64,000 nt of DNA from Zhongshania marina (GCF_002915595.1 NZ_PQGG01000040.1:156408-220407), one strand, 5' to 3'; counted from the stretch's first letter, positions 37,622-48,834 are shown. The notes: generated by a model not told the origin, from the sequence alone. Translations and numbers: made by a program.

Positions 37622-40600
37622 CTACTCTGCTGTGGCCGCTACCGCTGGCAAACAGTGATGGTCTCGACCCAAATAGAGGTACATTGCCGGCACGACAAAA
37701 AGGGTAAACAAGGTGCCAATGCTCATTCCAGAGGCAATCACCATCCCCAAGGAGAATCGTGAGGCAGCCCCGGGACCACTAGCCAATAACAAGGGAATCA
37801 TAGCGACGACAAGTGCCGCAGTTGTCATCAAAATTGGCCGCAAGCGAATCGATGCCGCTTCTTCAATTGCATCGCGCTTTGACAAGCCCTGCTCCTGTAA
37901 GCGGTTTGCAAAATCAACTATCAGTATCCCGTGTTTGGAAATAACCCCAATCAAGGTTACCAAGCCTACTTGGGTATAAATATTCAAGGTCATGCCAGAG
38001 AAATTAGTGAGCTGCATACCGTTGGTCATCGCAAAAATGTTCAAGGTAAGCAAGGCGCCACAAATCGACATAGGCACGGTAACAAGAATAATTAATGGGT
38101 CACGGTAGGACTCAAACTGCGCCGCTAGCACCAAATAAATAATAATTAGGGCAAACCCAAAGGTCGTCAGCAGCGCTGAGCCCTCTTGCTTAAACTGCCG
38201 AGAAGTCCCAGCGTAATCGATTTTAAATCCGGCTGGCATTTCTTCCCGCGCAATGTCTTCTAACAGAGCAAGTGCCTCGCCCTGCGATACGTCAGGGCGC
38301 GGTACAGCAACAATGGTGTTTGAACGCAACTGCTGGGCGTGCGATAGAAAACGCGGCACGACCCGTTCGCTAATCGTTGCGATCGTCGACAAGGGCACTA
38401 GGTCACCGCTGCCCGTACGCACGTAAAATGAACCCAGCTGTTCTGGGTTTAACCGAGCATCGCGGGTCACCTGAGTAATTACCTTATAAGAGCGACCTTG
38501 CAAAGCAAATCGATTAACCTCTGCACCCGCCATCATCGCGGCTAGATCAGTGCTTAAAACATCCATATCGATTCCGAGCAAGGCCGCCTTATCGCGATTA
38601 ATATCAATCACCGCTTCTGGTCTGTCGATACTTAGATCAGGAGCAACAAAAAAGAATCGGTTGCTAGCGAGGGCTCGCGATACTATCGCCGCTCCAACAT
38701 CAGCGATGGTTTGCGGATCTGCGGTTGACTTCAAAACGAAGGATACGGGATAGCCCTGACCCGGCGTAGGTAACGGTGGCGGCTGAAAAATAGCCGCTCT
38801 AATACCTGCAATTTTTTGGAACTCTGCGTTTATCTCATCAGTAATTTGAGTCATGGTTTTCTCACGCTCATCCCACTGCTTTGCAATCATCCCCTCAAAT
38901 GCAGTGTTGGTACCACCACCTACATTGGTACTAAAGGCAAAGACATGATCTATGGAGTCATTGGTAAGTGGAATTTCCTGACTTTGCTTAAAGTACTGAT
39001 TCAAATATTCCTTGGATGAATAGCCGTCGGTTTCATGGAGCGAGCCAGCAAAACCGAAATCCTCCGCTGGTGCCAACTCTGACTGGGTTGATACAAACAA
39101 AAAGTAGCAGGAAATAAAAACGATGAGACCGAAAACACCAATAACGTGGCGTTGATTTAAAGCGCCGTGAAGCTTTTCGCGGTATACCTGCCGCCAATGC
39201 TCAAATCGTTCGTCCAAAAAATGTACCAGACGGCTGCCTGACTCTCCGTCATGGGAGGGCTTCAAAATTTTGGCACACATCATGGGTGTTAAGGTCAGCG
39301 CAATAACACCAGATATCAATACGGCGCCGGCCAAGGTAAACGCAAACTCAGTAAACAAGGTGCCGGTGATACCGGTTAAGAACCCAATCGGCGCATAGAC
39401 CGCGACAAGGGTTATGGTCATTGATATAACGGGGCCAACTAACTCACGGGCGCCAATTAAGGCAGCTTTTTGCGGCTCTAAACCCTCTTCTATATGTCGG
39501 TGGATATTTTCTAAAACGATAATTGCATCATCGACAACCATACCGATTGCCAACACCATGGCTAGCAAGGTTAGGAGGTTGATTGAAAATCCCATGCCAT
39601 ACATTAAAAACAAGGCACCAACCAAGGACAAAGGGACGGTTACTGCCGGAATTAATGAGCTTCTAACCGAGCCAAGGAATAAGAAAATTACTACAACAAC
39701 AATAATGACGGCTTCTACTAAAGTTGTTTTTACGTCACTTATCGCATTACTGACATACACCGTGCTGTCAAAACCAATTTCACCCTCTAGCCCCTCGGGT
39801 AAGGCTTTAAATATTCCAGGCAATACTTTTCTAACTTCGGTCATTACTTCAAGTAGATTGGCATTTGGCCGTACCGTTAGACCAATAAATACGCCAGCCT
39901 GCCCATCCCAGTATGCACTGGTATCGTAGTCATCAGCGCCTAAAACAACATTCGCCACATCTTGCAAGCGAACCAGAGTGTCACCATTTGAGCTGACAAC
40001 CATTTGCCGGAATTCGTCGACATCCCGCAGGTCCGTTGCTGCCGATAAGCCTAGTTTTACGTAATTACCGTTGGTAATACCCACTGCCGACAAGACATTC
40101 TGCTTGCGAATTTCGGCAAACACTTCACTGGCGGTTAAGTTATATGCCACCAGTTTCTCTGGTTTAAGCCACACCCTCATGGCGTAATTCTTGGCGCCGA
40201 GGATCTGCGCCTTTTCGATACCTGCGATAGCCGATATCTCTGGCTCAACAACACGAACCAAATAATCGGTTATTTGACTTTCGCTGAGCTGCTCAGAGAA
40301 AAATGAAATATACATGGCAGCGGTAGAATTCCCGTCTGCCAACTGAATAATCGGGTCTTCTGAGCCCTCCGGTAGTTGATTACGCAGCTTACTGACTTTG
40401 GCGGAGATTTCCGTTAAGGCCTCATTTGCATCTTTGTCTAAGCGCAAATTTACGGTGATGATAGAGCTACTCTGAACGGACTGAGAGGTAAGAAAATCAA
40501 TGCCGTCGGCAGAGGCAATTTCACGCTCAAGTGGTGTCGTGATAAAACCTTCTATCAACTGAGGATCCGCACCGGGATAAACAACAGACACCGTGATTTG

Positions 40601-40729
40601 GGCGTTTTGTAGCTCTGGGTATTCACGCACGGTAAGCTCCATCGCCGCGCGCAGCCCCAAAAACAAAATAACCAAGCTGACAACTACAGCCAGTACTGGG
40701 CGTTTTACAAAAATATCAGTGAAATTCAT
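37622..40729 (-). CDS. RND efflux pump permease
   Basis: The 1035-residue product is a full-length hydrophobe/amphiphile RND transporter with 12 transmembrane helices and two large periplasmic loops. It starts MNFTDIFVKRPVLAVV, and it has the proton-relay aspartates in AMVLAIGMVVDDAIIVLEN. The same fold repeats in the second half (GVISKHGILIVDFANRL). It is closest in style to the MexK/MdtBC or multidrug AcrB-like group, but the substrate is not evident. It follows the adaptor gene by 76 bases. No outer-membrane channel gene is in the window. Confidence 0.95.
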   Translation of the reverse strand: MNFTDIFVKRPVLAVVVSLVILFLGLRAAMELTVREYPELQNAQITVSVVYPGADPQLIEGFITTPLEREIASADGIDFLTSQSVQSSSIITVNLRLDKDANEALTEISAKVSKLRNQLPEGSEDPIIQLADGNSTAAMYISFFSEQLSESQITDYLVRVVEPEISAIAGIEKAQILGAKNYAMRVWLKPEKLVAYNLTASEVFAEIRKQNVLSAVGITNGNYVKLGLSAATDLRDVDEFRQMVVSSNGDTLVRLQDVANVVLGADDYDTSAYWDGQAGVFIGLTVRPNANLLEVMTEVRKVLPGIFKALPEGLEGEIGFDSTVYVSNAISDVKTTLVEAVIIVVVVIFLFLGSVRSSLIPAVTVPLSLVGALFLMYGMGFSINLLTLLAMVLAIGMVVDDAIIVLENIHRHIEEGLEPQKAALIGARELVGPVISMTITLVAVYAPIGFLTGITGTLFTEFAFTLAGAVLISGVIALTLTPMMCAKILKPSHDGESGSRLVHFLDERFEHWRQVYREKLHGALNQRHVIGVFGLIVFISCYFLFVSTQSELAPAEDFGFAGSLHETDGYSSKEYLNQYFKQSQEIPLTNDSIDHVFAFSTNVGGGTNTAFEGMIAKQWDEREKTMTQITDEINAEFQKIAGIRAAIFQPPPLPTPGQGYPVSFVLKSTADPQTIADVGAAIVSRALASNRFFFVAPDLSIDRPEAVIDINRDKAALLGIDMDVLSTDLAAMMAGAEVNRFALQGRSYKVITQVTRDARLNPEQLGSFYVRTGSGDLVPLSTIATISERVVPRFLSHAQQLRSNTIVAVPRPDVSQGEALALLEDIAREEMPAGFKIDYAGTSRQFKQEGSALLTTFGFALIIIYLVLAAQFESYRDPLIILVTVPMSICGALLTLNIFAMTNGMQLTNFSGMTLNIYTQVGLVTLIGVISKHGILIVDFANRLQEQGLSKRDAIEEAASIRLRPILMTTAALVVAMIPLLLASGPGAASRFSLGMVIASGMSIGTLFTLFVVPAMYLYLGRDHHCLPAVAATAE

Positions 40730-40805
40730 CGCTTCTCTCAGCTAACTCTCGCGTATATCGCCAGATCTTTACCGTGCAAAATCTCACGGCGTCGCAAAAC
40801 ACCGC

Positions 40806-41966
40806 TTACCCTTCGGGGGGGTGTGGATCTAACTCAGGCTTAGGAGCATTACTATTGTCGACTATGACTGGCTGCTTGTTACGCAGTTTAAGCAGCCCAG
40901 TGCTAGCGATCTCGTCGCCCTCACTTAGGCCTTCACTCACGGCAATATAGTCACCGCGGGCTTCACCGAGGGTAACAAAGCGTTGAATCACCTCGAGGTC
41001 CGTATAGGGACCCATCATTGGGTTTGGCTCTTCTGGCGGCGGCCCAGCATCAGGGTTCTTTTGAACAGCAAATACCGAGTTTCCATAAGATGTGTAATTC
41101 ACCGAGGAACGTGGAATCACTACCACCGCGTCGCTGCTTGCTAGACTAATAACAACTGTCGCAAACAAACCTGGCTTGAGTTTGCCGTCTGGATTGGCTA
41201 AGCGCGCCCTCACATCGACATTGCGCGTCTGAGGGTCAATTTTAGGCTCAATAGCCTGCACCTGCCCTTCATACACTTCGTCACCATATGCATCGACTTT
41301 GACAGACACTTTGAGGTCGGTGTTTAAAATCGACAAATAACGTTCAGGCAATGAGAAGTCGACATCAATAGGATCAAGCTTTTGCAATGTTGCAATGGCG
41401 ACACCAACACCTAAATACTGGCCGACATTCACGCGTCGAATACCAAGCTGACCGTCAAAAGGGGCTTTAATCGATTTCTGCTCTAAGCGGCCTTTTTGCG
41501 CTTGCACCGCTGCTACAGCAACATTGGTTTCAGCTACGGCGGTATCATATTCGGATTTCGAGATGGTTTTCCGCTGGAATAGCTGTTCACTGCGCTTGCG
41601 GTTTAATTCCGCCAACTCAGCCTGTGCCTGCAAGCGCTTTAACTCGCCCTGCTCACTTGCCGACGCCAAACTAAGTAGCAGATCACCGCGCTTTACGGTG
41701 TCGCCAGAATCAAAGTAAATATTGGTAACAACGCCGTCTACCTCTGCAGTAAGGTCGGCACCATTCACCGCCACCAAACTCCCCACTGACTCCAGGCGAT
41801 TCTCCCAGGTCATTTCTTGGGCTTTGATGCTGGACACTGTAACCGCAGGCGCAGGCATGGCATTAAGAAACTCATTCATTTTCTTATTGCCAAACCACTT
41901 CATGCCAAATACGCCGCCAAACAACACCGCGCTCAGCAGCAGCATAATCAACATCCGCCTGCTCAT
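40806..41966 (-). CDS. RND efflux periplasmic adaptor (membrane fusion protein)
   Basis: The 386-residue product has an N-terminal membrane anchor (MLIMLLLSAVLFGGVF) and the adaptor domains in order: a biotinyl-lipoyl half (GVVTNIYFDSGDTVKRGDLL), an alpha-hairpin (about 105-165), the other lipoyl half (KAPFDGQLGIRRVNVGQYL), a beta-barrel, and a membrane-proximal domain. It links the RND pump to an outer-membrane channel. It comes first in the two-gene unit, and promoter elements are expected in the 448 bases upstream. Confidence 0.94.
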   Translation of the reverse strand: MSRRMLIMLLLSAVLFGGVFGMKWFGNKKMNEFLNAMPAPAVTVSSIKAQEMTWENRLESVGSLVAVNGADLTAEVDGVVTNIYFDSGDTVKRGDLLLSLASASEQGELKRLQAQAELAELNRKRSEQLFQRKTISKSEYDTAVAETNVAVAAVQAQKGRLEQKSIKAPFDGQLGIRRVNVGQYLGVGVAIATLQKLDPIDVDFSLPERYLSILNTDLKVSVKVDAYGDEVYEGQVQAIEPKIDPQTRNVDVRARLANPDGKLKPGLFATVVISLASSDAVVVIPRSSVNYTSYGNSVFAVQKNPDAGPPPEEPNPMMGPYTDLEVIQRFVTLGEARGDYIAVSEGLSEGDEIASTGLLKLRNKQPVIVDNSNAPKPELDPHPPEG

Positions 41967-42366
41967 AATATTTCCCTATGCAACTCAAAGATTAAGATGT
42001 GTAGCCGCTGCTGTGCATAAAATTAGCCGTATGTCAGCACAATTCATCTATTTATAAAGCACATCACAACACCAACACAGGCATTGTATAGCTGGCCGAA
42101 AAAGTAGCACTGTCCCAAGTAAAGGTCGAGCATTGCGGCTGAACATTACGTTAGCGTAATCGTTAATACACAGTAACTTAACACCGCGCTCTAATTCTCA
42201 AGGAAATGAGGTCTTTCATTTCTGAGTGAGATACTGCAACAAAACCCAAAGCTAAGGAGATTCTAGGCAAAAAACATCACCCCCCCTGAAAATAGGAGGC
42301 TCGACTATTCATCACAAACGTGGGGACAGCAGCATTCATTAAACCGAATTTGCTCGCAACACAAAA
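41967..42366. other. Intergenic region without recognised genes
   Basis: I see no supported gene here. It should hold the promoter of the efflux genes. An imperfect inverted repeat is at 42197-42226: GAAATGA at 42203-42209 pairs with TCATTTC at 42216-42222, flanked by CTCA and TGAG. Such a repeat could be an operator or a small RNA hairpin. A C-run (CACCCCCCCT) lies at about 42279-42288 without a matching partner. Confidence 0.4.
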
Positions 42367-42414
42367 TACAAATAAAAAAGCCCCAGTCTTTCAACTGGGG
42401 CTTTTTTATTTGTA
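42367..42414 (-). terminator. Terminator of tRNA-Ser, 20-bp perfect inverted repeat
   Basis: Arms at 42367-42386 and 42395-42414 form a perfect 20-bp inverted repeat with core GCCCCAG/CTGGGGC, an 8-base loop and A/T flanks that work in both directions. The arm touches the CCA end of the tRNA gene with no spacer. Confidence 0.92.
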
Positions 42415-42506
42415 TGGCGGAGAAGGAGGGATTCGAACCCTCGATGCAGGATTAACCGCATACTCCCTTAGCAGGGGAGCGCCTTCAGCCACTCGGCCAC
42501 CTCTCC
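42415..42506 (-). tRNA. tRNA-Ser(GCU)
   Basis: The minus strand folds as a class II tRNA of 92 bases. The acceptor stem GGAGAGG pairs with the 3' end (one G-T), and the anticodon loop reads CTGCTAA (anticodon GCU). A long variable arm and a standard GGTTCGAATCC T-arm follow, and the CCA is encoded. It lies after csrA, as in other gammaproteobacteria. Confidence 0.97.
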
Positions 42507-42653
42507 GGGATGTCTCTTCTAGTTAGGCTTTCCCTAAGTGGGAACACATAAAAAGTAGAGCGTTAATCAGCACATAGCGCTGTTTAACGAATCGGGCGGC
42601 ATGATACCACACTGAGAAAATAAGCAAAGACCTAGAGCGTCTTTTTCAGTGTA

Positions 42654-42833
42654 TTACTTGTTGCCGTCCTTCTCTGTTTGAATACGGTCGTATATTTCTT
42701 CTCGGTGAACGGCAATATCCTTGGGTGCATTAACACCCAAACGAACTTGATTGCCCTTTACTCCAAGTACAGTAACGGTCACTTCATCACCGACCATTAA
42801 AGTCTCACCAATACGACGAGTTAAAATTAACAT
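42654..42833 (-). CDS. csrA: Carbon storage regulator CsrA
   Basis: The 59-residue RNA-binding regulator starts [16 protein letters not shown] and has [27 protein letters not shown], with the key R44 region. It binds GGA motifs in mRNA leaders to control translation and stability. ATG at 42831-42833 gives the standard length; an in-frame upstream extension would overlap lysC and is not real. The order alaS-lysC-csrA-tRNA-Ser is conserved. Confidence 0.97.
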   Translation of the reverse strand: MLILTRRIGETLMVGDEVTVTVLGVKGNQVRLGVNAPKDIAVHREEIYDRIQTEKDGNK

Positions 42834-42909
42834 TATGGCATCTCCTTGTAAGAGCCCATCGCCATACCCTAGTGCCAGTCCATGTGCAGCAGCGCAAATA
42901 GCGTAAAAA

Positions 42910-44139
42910 TTAAATACTAGGCTCCGAATCCAAATCAAACGCTGTATGCAGCGAACGAACGGCTAGTTCCAAATATTTCTCATCGATTACCACCGAAATT
43001 TTAATTTCCGATGTCGTAATCAACTGAATGTTGATTGACTCCTCCGCCAAGGTTTTAAACATTTTGCTGGCAATACCAGCATGGGAGCGCATTCCTACGC
43101 CAACCAAAGACACTTTGGCAATTTTGTCATCAGTTTTGACTTCTCGCGCACCCGTTTGTTTCACCAGATTACGCACAATGGCTTCAGTCTTTGCCATATC
43201 GCCACGACTTACCGTAAAAGTAAGGTCTGTGGTGTTATCTTCTGCGACGTTTTGAACAATTACGTCTACTTCAATATTGGCGTCGCTCACCGGCCCAAGA
43301 ATTTGGTAAGCCAAACCTGGGGTATCAGGTACGCCTAAAACAGTTATCTTTGCTTCATCACGGGTGAAAGCAATACCCGAAATCGCCGGGTTTTCCATAT
43401 CCGATTGTTCCTCTAAGCTAATCAATGTGCCTGGGCCGTCTTGGAAAGCGTGCAATACCCGCAAAGGTACATTGTACTTTCCAGCAAACTCCACCGAGCG
43501 AATTTGTAAAACCTTTGATCCTAAGCTGGCCATTTCCAGCATTTCTTCAAAGGTAATGCGATCCAACCTACGCGCTTTACTTACAACCCGCGGATCCGTG
43601 GTATATACGCCATCCACATCGGTGTAAATTTGACACTCGTCTGCCTTTAAAGCAGCGGCTAATGCTACGCCGGTTGTATCTGAACCACCGCGACCTAGGG
43701 TAGTAATATTGCCGTTTTCATCAACACCCTGAAAACCTGCAACCACAACCACATTTCCAGCGGCTAAATCTTCTCGGATTTTTGCATCGTCGATATCCCT
43801 GATCCGCGCCTTGGTATGCGCTTCATCAGTTAATATCCGCACCTGTGTTCCAGTGTACGACTTAGCCCCCTGTCCTAGATCATGCAATGCCATGCACAGC
43901 AGCGATATAGTGACCTGCTCGCCGGTAGACACCAGCACATCCATCTCGCGCGGGGTTGGCACAGCTTGCATGGCTTTAGCCAAATCGATTAAACGATTAG
44001 TTTCGCCGCTCATTGCCGACACAACAACAATAATGTCGTGCCCCTGCTCGCGAAACGCCGCCACCTTCTTGGCTACGGCCTTGATTCGCTCGACAGTCCC
44101 TACCGAGGTACCACCAAATTTTTGAACTATCAGACTCAT
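42910..44139 (-). CDS. lysC: Aspartate kinase
   Basis: LysC phosphorylates aspartate, the first step toward lysine, threonine and methionine. The 409-residue monofunctional enzyme starts with [10 protein letters not shown], has [16 protein letters not shown] in the kinase domain, and carries two C-terminal ACT domains (about 265-400: [12 protein letters not shown] and [16 protein letters not shown]) for feedback control. It lies 110 bases after alaS and 76 bases before csrA. Confidence 0.97.
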   Translation of the reverse strand: MSLIVQKFGGTSVGTVERIKAVAKKVAAFREQGHDIIVVVSAMSGETNRLIDLAKAMQAVPTPREMDVLVSTGEQVTISLLCMALHDLGQGAKSYTGTQVRILTDEAHTKARIRDIDDAKIREDLAAGNVVVVAGFQGVDENGNITTLGRGGSDTTGVALAAALKADECQIYTDVDGVYTTDPRVVSKARRLDRITFEEMLEMASLGSKVLQIRSVEFAGKYNVPLRVLHAFQDGPGTLISLEEQSDMENPAISGIAFTRDEAKITVLGVPDTPGLAYQILGPVSDANIEVDVIVQNVAEDNTTDLTFTVSRGDMAKTEAIVRNLVKQTGAREVKTDDKIAKVSLVGVGMRSHAGIASKMFKTLAEESINIQLITTSEIKISVVIDEKYLELAVRSLHTAFDLDSEPSI

Positions 44140-44250
44140 GATTCGCTTCTACTTAATAAACGCCCATCGCAGAGGGCGCTCATTAAACACCAGATCAAAT
44201 TTAAAGGAAATGACTCAATGCATGCTATACGTGATTTACGTAATATCACT

Positions 44251-46872
44251 CTACTTTGAGAGACAATAATCCCGCACAGCCTGCAATGCAGCGGGGATAG
44301 CGGCGCAATCCGTGCCACCACCCTGGGCCATATCAGGACGCCCGCCACCCTTGCCGCCGACCGCTTCGGCGGCCAATTTCATAATTTCACCCGCCTTGAA
44401 GCGATCAGTAATATCTTTGGTGACGCCGGCAACTAAAGACACTTTTCCACCCTCGTCAGCAGCGAGCAACAGCACTCCAGAACCCAGCTTATTCTTGAGT
44501 TGGTCAGCCGTGTCACGCAGTGATTTCGCGTCAGCTCCGTCCAGCTTGGTCGCCAGTACTTTCACTCCGTTAATTTCTTCAAGCTGAGCCATCAAGTCGT
44601 TGCCTGCCGAACTCGCCAACTTGCCCTTTAAGGCACTTAGCTCCTTCTCGAGTTGCTTTTGCTGCAAAAGAAGCTGCTGAACTTTATCGCCAATTTTTTC
44701 TCTGCCCGTTTTAAGCAAACCAGCCAATTGGCTCAGCTCATTCTCAGCGCTATCAAATACCGCCAATGCGGCTGCGCCGGTAACAGCCTCTATCCGGCGA
44801 ACGCCTGCAGCGATGCCCGACTCAGCAGTAATACGCATTAAACCAATATCACCGGTACGCTGCACGTGCGTACCGCCGCAAAGCTCTATTGAGAAATCAC
44901 CACCCATGCTCAACACCCGAACACTGTCGCCGTATTTCTCACCAAACAGCATCATGGCTCCGCGTTTTGCAGCACCGTCCATGTCCATCAGCTCTGTTTG
45001 AACAGCGGTATTTAAGCGGATTTGCTGGTTTACCAGCGCCTCTATTTCCGAAAGCTCTTGTTTACTCACTGCCTCAAAATGCGAGAAGTCGAAGCGCAAA
45101 CGCTGAGAATCAACCAGCGATCCCTTCTGAGTAACGTGCTCACCCAATACTTGACGCAGAGCTGCATGAAGCAAATGGGTCGCCGAGTGGTTTAACGCCG
45201 TAGCTTGACGAACGCTGCTATCTACCTCAGCCAACAGTGTCTCGCCCTCAGCCAGCACACCGCTTAATAACACGCCGTGGTGCAGGTGATGACCGCCTGA
45301 TTTCTGAGTGTCGCGCACTTCAAAGCGCACACCTTCCGCGCTTAAGTAACCACTATCGCCTGCTTGGCCACCAGACTCACCGTAAAATGGCGTGTTGTCT
45401 AAAATGATGATGCCGGTATCGCCTTCTTTTAATGAGCTAACCCGCTGACCATCCCGTAAAATGGCTGTCACCGCGCCGGATTCGGCCAGATCTTGGTAGC
45501 CAGAAAAGCGTGTCTCGCCATCTAAAGCCAGCTCATCACTTAAATCGACCTTGAAATTAGAGGCTGAACGCGCACGGCTACGCTGAGCTTCCATCGCAGA
45601 TTCAAAACCGTCCAAATCTAGGCTCAGGCCTTTTTCACGAGCGATATCTGCGGTGAGATCAACCGGAAAACCGTAGGTGTCATACAGCCGGAAAACGGTA
45701 TCGCCTGGAATTTGACTCCCGCTGAGGTTTTCTAAATCCTGTTCAAGAATCTTCATACCCTGCTCAAGAGTCTTAGCGAACTGCTCTTCTTCCTGCAGCA
45801 ACACCTTCTCAATTTGCGCCTGTCGCGCAAGCAGCTCTGGGTAAGCCTCGCCCATTTCAGCGGCAAGCGGTGCGACTAATTTATGGAAAAATGCAGCGTT
45901 TGCGCCGAGTTTATTTCCATGCCTTGCCGCGCGGCGAATAATTCGTCGCAGCACATAACCGCGACCCTCGTTAGATGGCATCACCCCATCCGACACCAAA
46001 AATGCGCAGGAGCGAATATGGTCGGCAATAACCCGCAGCGAGGTGTGTTCCAGATCGTCCACATTTAAGACGCTGGCAGTGGCTGCGATCAGGTTTTGAA
46101 ACAGGTCTATCTCGTAATTGCTATGCACATGCTGCATGACAGCAGATATGCGCTCCAAGCCCATCCCCGTGTCTACCGAGGGCGCAGGAAGCGGCGTCAT
46201 AGTGCCGTCGGCATCTCGGTTAAATTGCATAAACACGTTGTTCCAAATTTCGATATAGCGATCGCCATCTTCATCTGGGCTACCCGGAGGACCACCAAAC
46301 ACGTCTTCGCCGTGGTCATAAAAAATTTCAGTGCAAGGACCGCATGGGCCGGTATCGCCCATAGACCAGAAATTATCTGAAGCGTATTTGCCGCCTTTAT
46401 TGTCGCCAATACGCACCATGCGCTCAGCAGGAACCCCTACCTCCTCGTTCCAAATCTGATACGCCTCGTCGTCATCGGCATACACCGTTACCCACAATTT
46501 TTCGGCGGGAATACCCATCCACTCAGGAGAGGTCAAAAACTCCCATGCAAATGTGATTGCGTCACGCTTGAAATAATCGCCAAAACTGAAATTGCCCAGC
46601 ATTTCAAAAAAAGTATGGTGGCGAGCGGTGTAACCCACATTTTCTAAATCGTTATGCTTACCGCCGGCACGCACACAGCGCTGTGAACTAACCGCACGAA
46701 CGTAGTTACGTTTTTCCCGACCCAGAAAGGCATCTTTAAATTGCACCATCCCCGCGTTAGTAAACAACAAAGTGGGGTCATTACCTGGCACTAGCGAACT
46801 GCTGGCTACCTGGGTATGTCCTTTACTTTCAAAATACCGAATAAAGGCTTCGCGAATGGCGGCGCTTTTCAT
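44251..46872 (-). CDS. alaS: Alanyl-tRNA synthetase
   Basis: The 873-residue product is full length. It has the class II catalytic core ([39 protein letters not shown]), the tRNA-binding middle region, the editing domain zinc motifs HSATHLLH and CGGTHV, and the C-terminal DHHA1-type domain ending with [16 protein letters not shown] at 46870-46872 gives [10 protein letters not shown]; the in-frame upstream extension is not conserved. Confidence 0.97.
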   Translation of the reverse strand: MKSAAIREAFIRYFESKGHTQVASSSLVPGNDPTLLFTNAGMVQFKDAFLGREKRNYVRAVSSQRCVRAGGKHNDLENVGYTARHHTFFEMLGNFSFGDYFKRDAITFAWEFLTSPEWMGIPAEKLWVTVYADDDEAYQIWNEEVGVPAERMVRIGDNKGGKYASDNFWSMGDTGPCGPCTEIFYDHGEDVFGGPPGSPDEDGDRYIEIWNNVFMQFNRDADGTMTPLPAPSVDTGMGLERISAVMQHVHSNYEIDLFQNLIAATASVLNVDDLEHTSLRVIADHIRSCAFLVSDGVMPSNEGRGYVLRRIIRRAARHGNKLGANAAFFHKLVAPLAAEMGEAYPELLARQAQIEKVLLQEEEQFAKTLEQGMKILEQDLENLSGSQIPGDTVFRLYDTYGFPVDLTADIAREKGLSLDLDGFESAMEAQRSRARSASNFKVDLSDELALDGETRFSGYQDLAESGAVTAILRDGQRVSSLKEGDTGIIILDNTPFYGESGGQAGDSGYLSAEGVRFEVRDTQKSGGHHLHHGVLLSGVLAEGETLLAEVDSSVRQATALNHSATHLLHAALRQVLGEHVTQKGSLVDSQRLRFDFSHFEAVSKQELSEIEALVNQQIRLNTAVQTELMDMDGAAKRGAMMLFGEKYGDSVRVLSMGGDFSIELCGGTHVQRTGDIGLMRITAESGIAAGVRRIEAVTGAAALAVFDSAENELSQLAGLLKTGREKIGDKVQQLLLQQKQLEKELSALKGKLASSAGNDLMAQLEEINGVKVLATKLDGADAKSLRDTADQLKNKLGSGVLLLAADEGGKVSLVAGVTKDITDRFKAGEIMKLAAEAVGGKGGGRPDMAQGGGTDCAAIPAALQAVRDYCLSK

Positions 46873-47054
46873 TGAAACTCTCTCACTCCGTGGGCTCTTG
46901 TCGGTGGCTATTGACATGCTAAACAGCCACTCGCCACAGCCTAAGCCGTGGCGAAAAAACGCCAAGTATATCGAAATTGCGGGAACTTGTATCTGACTTG
47001 AACAGTTTGCGCCGCTATGCAGCGCAAGAAATTTGCACCAACAGGGAGTTAGCG

Positions 47055-47240
47055 CTAGCCAAGTTTTTCATCCGTCGTCAGAACACGTGCTTCTGACTCC
47101 AACATAACGGGAATACCGTCGCGAATTGGGTAGGCAAGACCGCTGGCGCGGCACACTAACTCATTGCGCTGTTCATCATAATCTAATGGTGCCTTGCTAA
47201 CAGGGCAAACCAGTATTTCTAGTAATTTTTTATCTATCAT
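47055..47240 (-). CDS. Trm112-family protein (YcaR-like)
   Basis: The 61-residue product starts [19 protein letters not shown] and ends with [14 protein letters not shown], the signature of the bacterial Trm112/UPF0434 family. Bacterial members are often coded near lpxK and kdsB. Here the M23 peptidase lies upstream and alaS downstream. Only the first cysteine of a zinc-ribbon-like set is in a CPxxK motif, with a second Cys in LVCRAS. The molecular role in bacteria is not firmly known. Confidence 0.9.
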   Translation of the reverse strand: MIDKKLLEILVCPVSKAPLDYDEQRNELVCRASGLAYPIRDGIPVMLESEARVLTTDEKLG

Positions 47241-47300
47241 TAGCTTTTATGCACTCAACAATCATTGTTTTTAACGCCATAGGCGCCACTTCGCTAACAC

Positions 47301-48119
47301 TTAATGCTCAGGCATCGGCCCAATTATCAATGCAGGATCAAGGCGGCGGTCTGCCCAATTAATACGCCAGTCCAAATGCGGCCCCGTCGCACGCCCCGTC
47401 GCCCCAACCTCGGCTATGGGATCACCCTGCTTAACAAGCTGCCCCTCTTCTACCAATATCCGACTAAGATGAATAAAGGTAGAGGACACGCCCAGACCGT
47501 GATCAATAATCAAAGTGCCACCGGAATAAAACATATCGGGGTAGGCCAAGGTAACCACCCCACCTATGGGCGCAGAAACCAATGTGCCGGTAGGTGCGGC
47601 GATATCCAAACCATAATGTGGCCGACCAGGGCTGCCATTATAGACACGCTGACTGCCGAATACACCCGTGATAGGTCCCAGCAAGGGCCATTTAAACTCT
47701 TTGATAAAATCTTGCCTAGCGGAAAATTCGCTGCGGGCCTTGCTGACTAATGCGCCTTCCCGACGAATACGCTCAAGCACACTCGCGGGGGGAGTAACGG
47801 TTTTTTGCGGTACACCGTTTACACGCTGAACATCATAGCTACGCTGGACAATATCGAGTTGCTGCTCAGCGCACTCACCTGTCGAATTGCAAATTTTCAA
47901 GACCGACACTGGCCCTGCATCGCGGTCAAAGCCGGCCACAAATAAGCCATTGTCGGCAATGTGTAGCGATTTACCATCTAAGCTAACGCTACTACTTGGT
48001 GCCACCGTCGCCCAGATCAAACCGCCTTGTTGTAAGCTGCCCTGCAACTCAATTTCAGCATAAGCCCCTGCCGCAAACCCGAATGTAGCAAGGCAACTTA
48101 CCAACCATTTTTTCATCAT
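47301..48119 (-). CDS. M23-family peptidase with altered zinc motif
   Basis: The 272-residue product has a signal peptide (MMKKWLVSCLATFGFAAGAYA), an N-terminal beta-rich part (about 22-140) and a LytM/M23 domain (about 145-265). The first motif H-x3-D is intact (GRPHYGLDIAAP). The second motif, normally HxH, reads HLD (H248 and D250 in GPHLDWRINW), so the third zinc ligand is Asp instead of His. It may be a cell-wall endopeptidase with unusual metal binding or a non-catalytic activator. Two adjacent ATG codons could start it; the first has AGAGG at good spacing. Confidence 0.87.
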   Translation of the reverse strand: MMKKWLVSCLATFGFAAGAYAEIELQGSLQQGGLIWATVAPSSSVSLDGKSLHIADNGLFVAGFDRDAGPVSVLKICNSTGECAEQQLDIVQRSYDVQRVNGVPQKTVTPPASVLERIRREGALVSKARSEFSARQDFIKEFKWPLLGPITGVFGSQRVYNGSPGRPHYGLDIAAPTGTLVSAPIGGVVTLAYPDMFYSGGTLIIDHGLGVSSTFIHLSRILVEEGQLVKQGDPIAEVGATGRATGPHLDWRINWADRRLDPALIIGPMPEH

Positions 48120-48333
48120 TTGCTATCCTCTAATTACAAACGCTACGCTACCATACCCAGCTTTCGTTCCAAACAGTGATATTAAGAAAACGAAGCGAGT
48201 AACACTAAGGCAAAGCAGTGGCATTTGCTGCATTTGTCGTAAGCGACACGCATTTTACGCCTATTTTTAGCACTGTATTCACAAGGCACTACGGTTATGC
48301 TCAACTCTATAAATACAATCTGACACCCATACC

Positions 48334-48834
48334 ATGACTCGCTACCGTCCGCCTCGCCCAAAAGGTTCTTGCTACATTACTCCAGAGGGAGAAAAAGCCC
48401 TCCGCGAGGAACTCCGTCAACTTTGGAAAGTTGAACGCCCACAGGTTACTGCCACCGTGCATGAAGCGGCAAAAAATGGCGATCGCTCAGAGAACGGCGA
48501 TTATATATATGGCAAACGTCGGCTGAGGGAGATAGATAGCCGCGTTCGCTATTTGACCAAGCGCCTAGAGGAACTGACCGTCGTCACAGAAACCCCAAAG
48601 CAACAAAACAAAGTCTACTTCGGCGCCTGGGTCACCGTCGAAAATGACGACGAAGAACAATATGAATACCGTATCGTCGGCCCAGATGAATTTGATTTAA
48701 GCCAATATAAACTATCAATGGACTCCCCCCTCGCCAAAGCCATGCTGGGCAAGCAATTGGACGACGAAGTCATTGTGACAACCCCAAAGGGCTCGCAAAG
48801 CTATTATATTATCGGTATTCGCTACGGTAACTGA
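48334..48834 (+). CDS. greB: Transcription elongation factor GreB
   Basis: The 166-residue product has the GreA/GreB N-terminal coiled coil (LREELRQLWKVERPQVTATV, with the acidic tip NGDRSENGDYIYGKRRLREID) and the C-terminal FKBP-like domain. The VYFGAWVTVEN and RIVGPDEFD segments and the basic N-terminus (RYRPPRPKGSCYITPEG) favour GreB over GreA. It rescues backtracked RNA polymerase by stimulating transcript cleavage. Confidence 0.95.
   Translation: MTRYRPPRPKGSCYITPEGEKALREELRQLWKVERPQVTATVHEAAKNGDRSENGDYIYGKRRLREIDSRVRYLTKRLEELTVVTETPKQQNKVYFGAWVTVENDDEEQYEYRIVGPDEFDLSQYKLSMDSPLAKAMLGKQLDDEVIVTTPKGSQSYYIIGIRYGN

Noticed and set aside
39414..39929. Open frame of 171 codons antisense to the RND permease
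   Set aside because: Contained in a conserved transporter gene; low-complexity translation.
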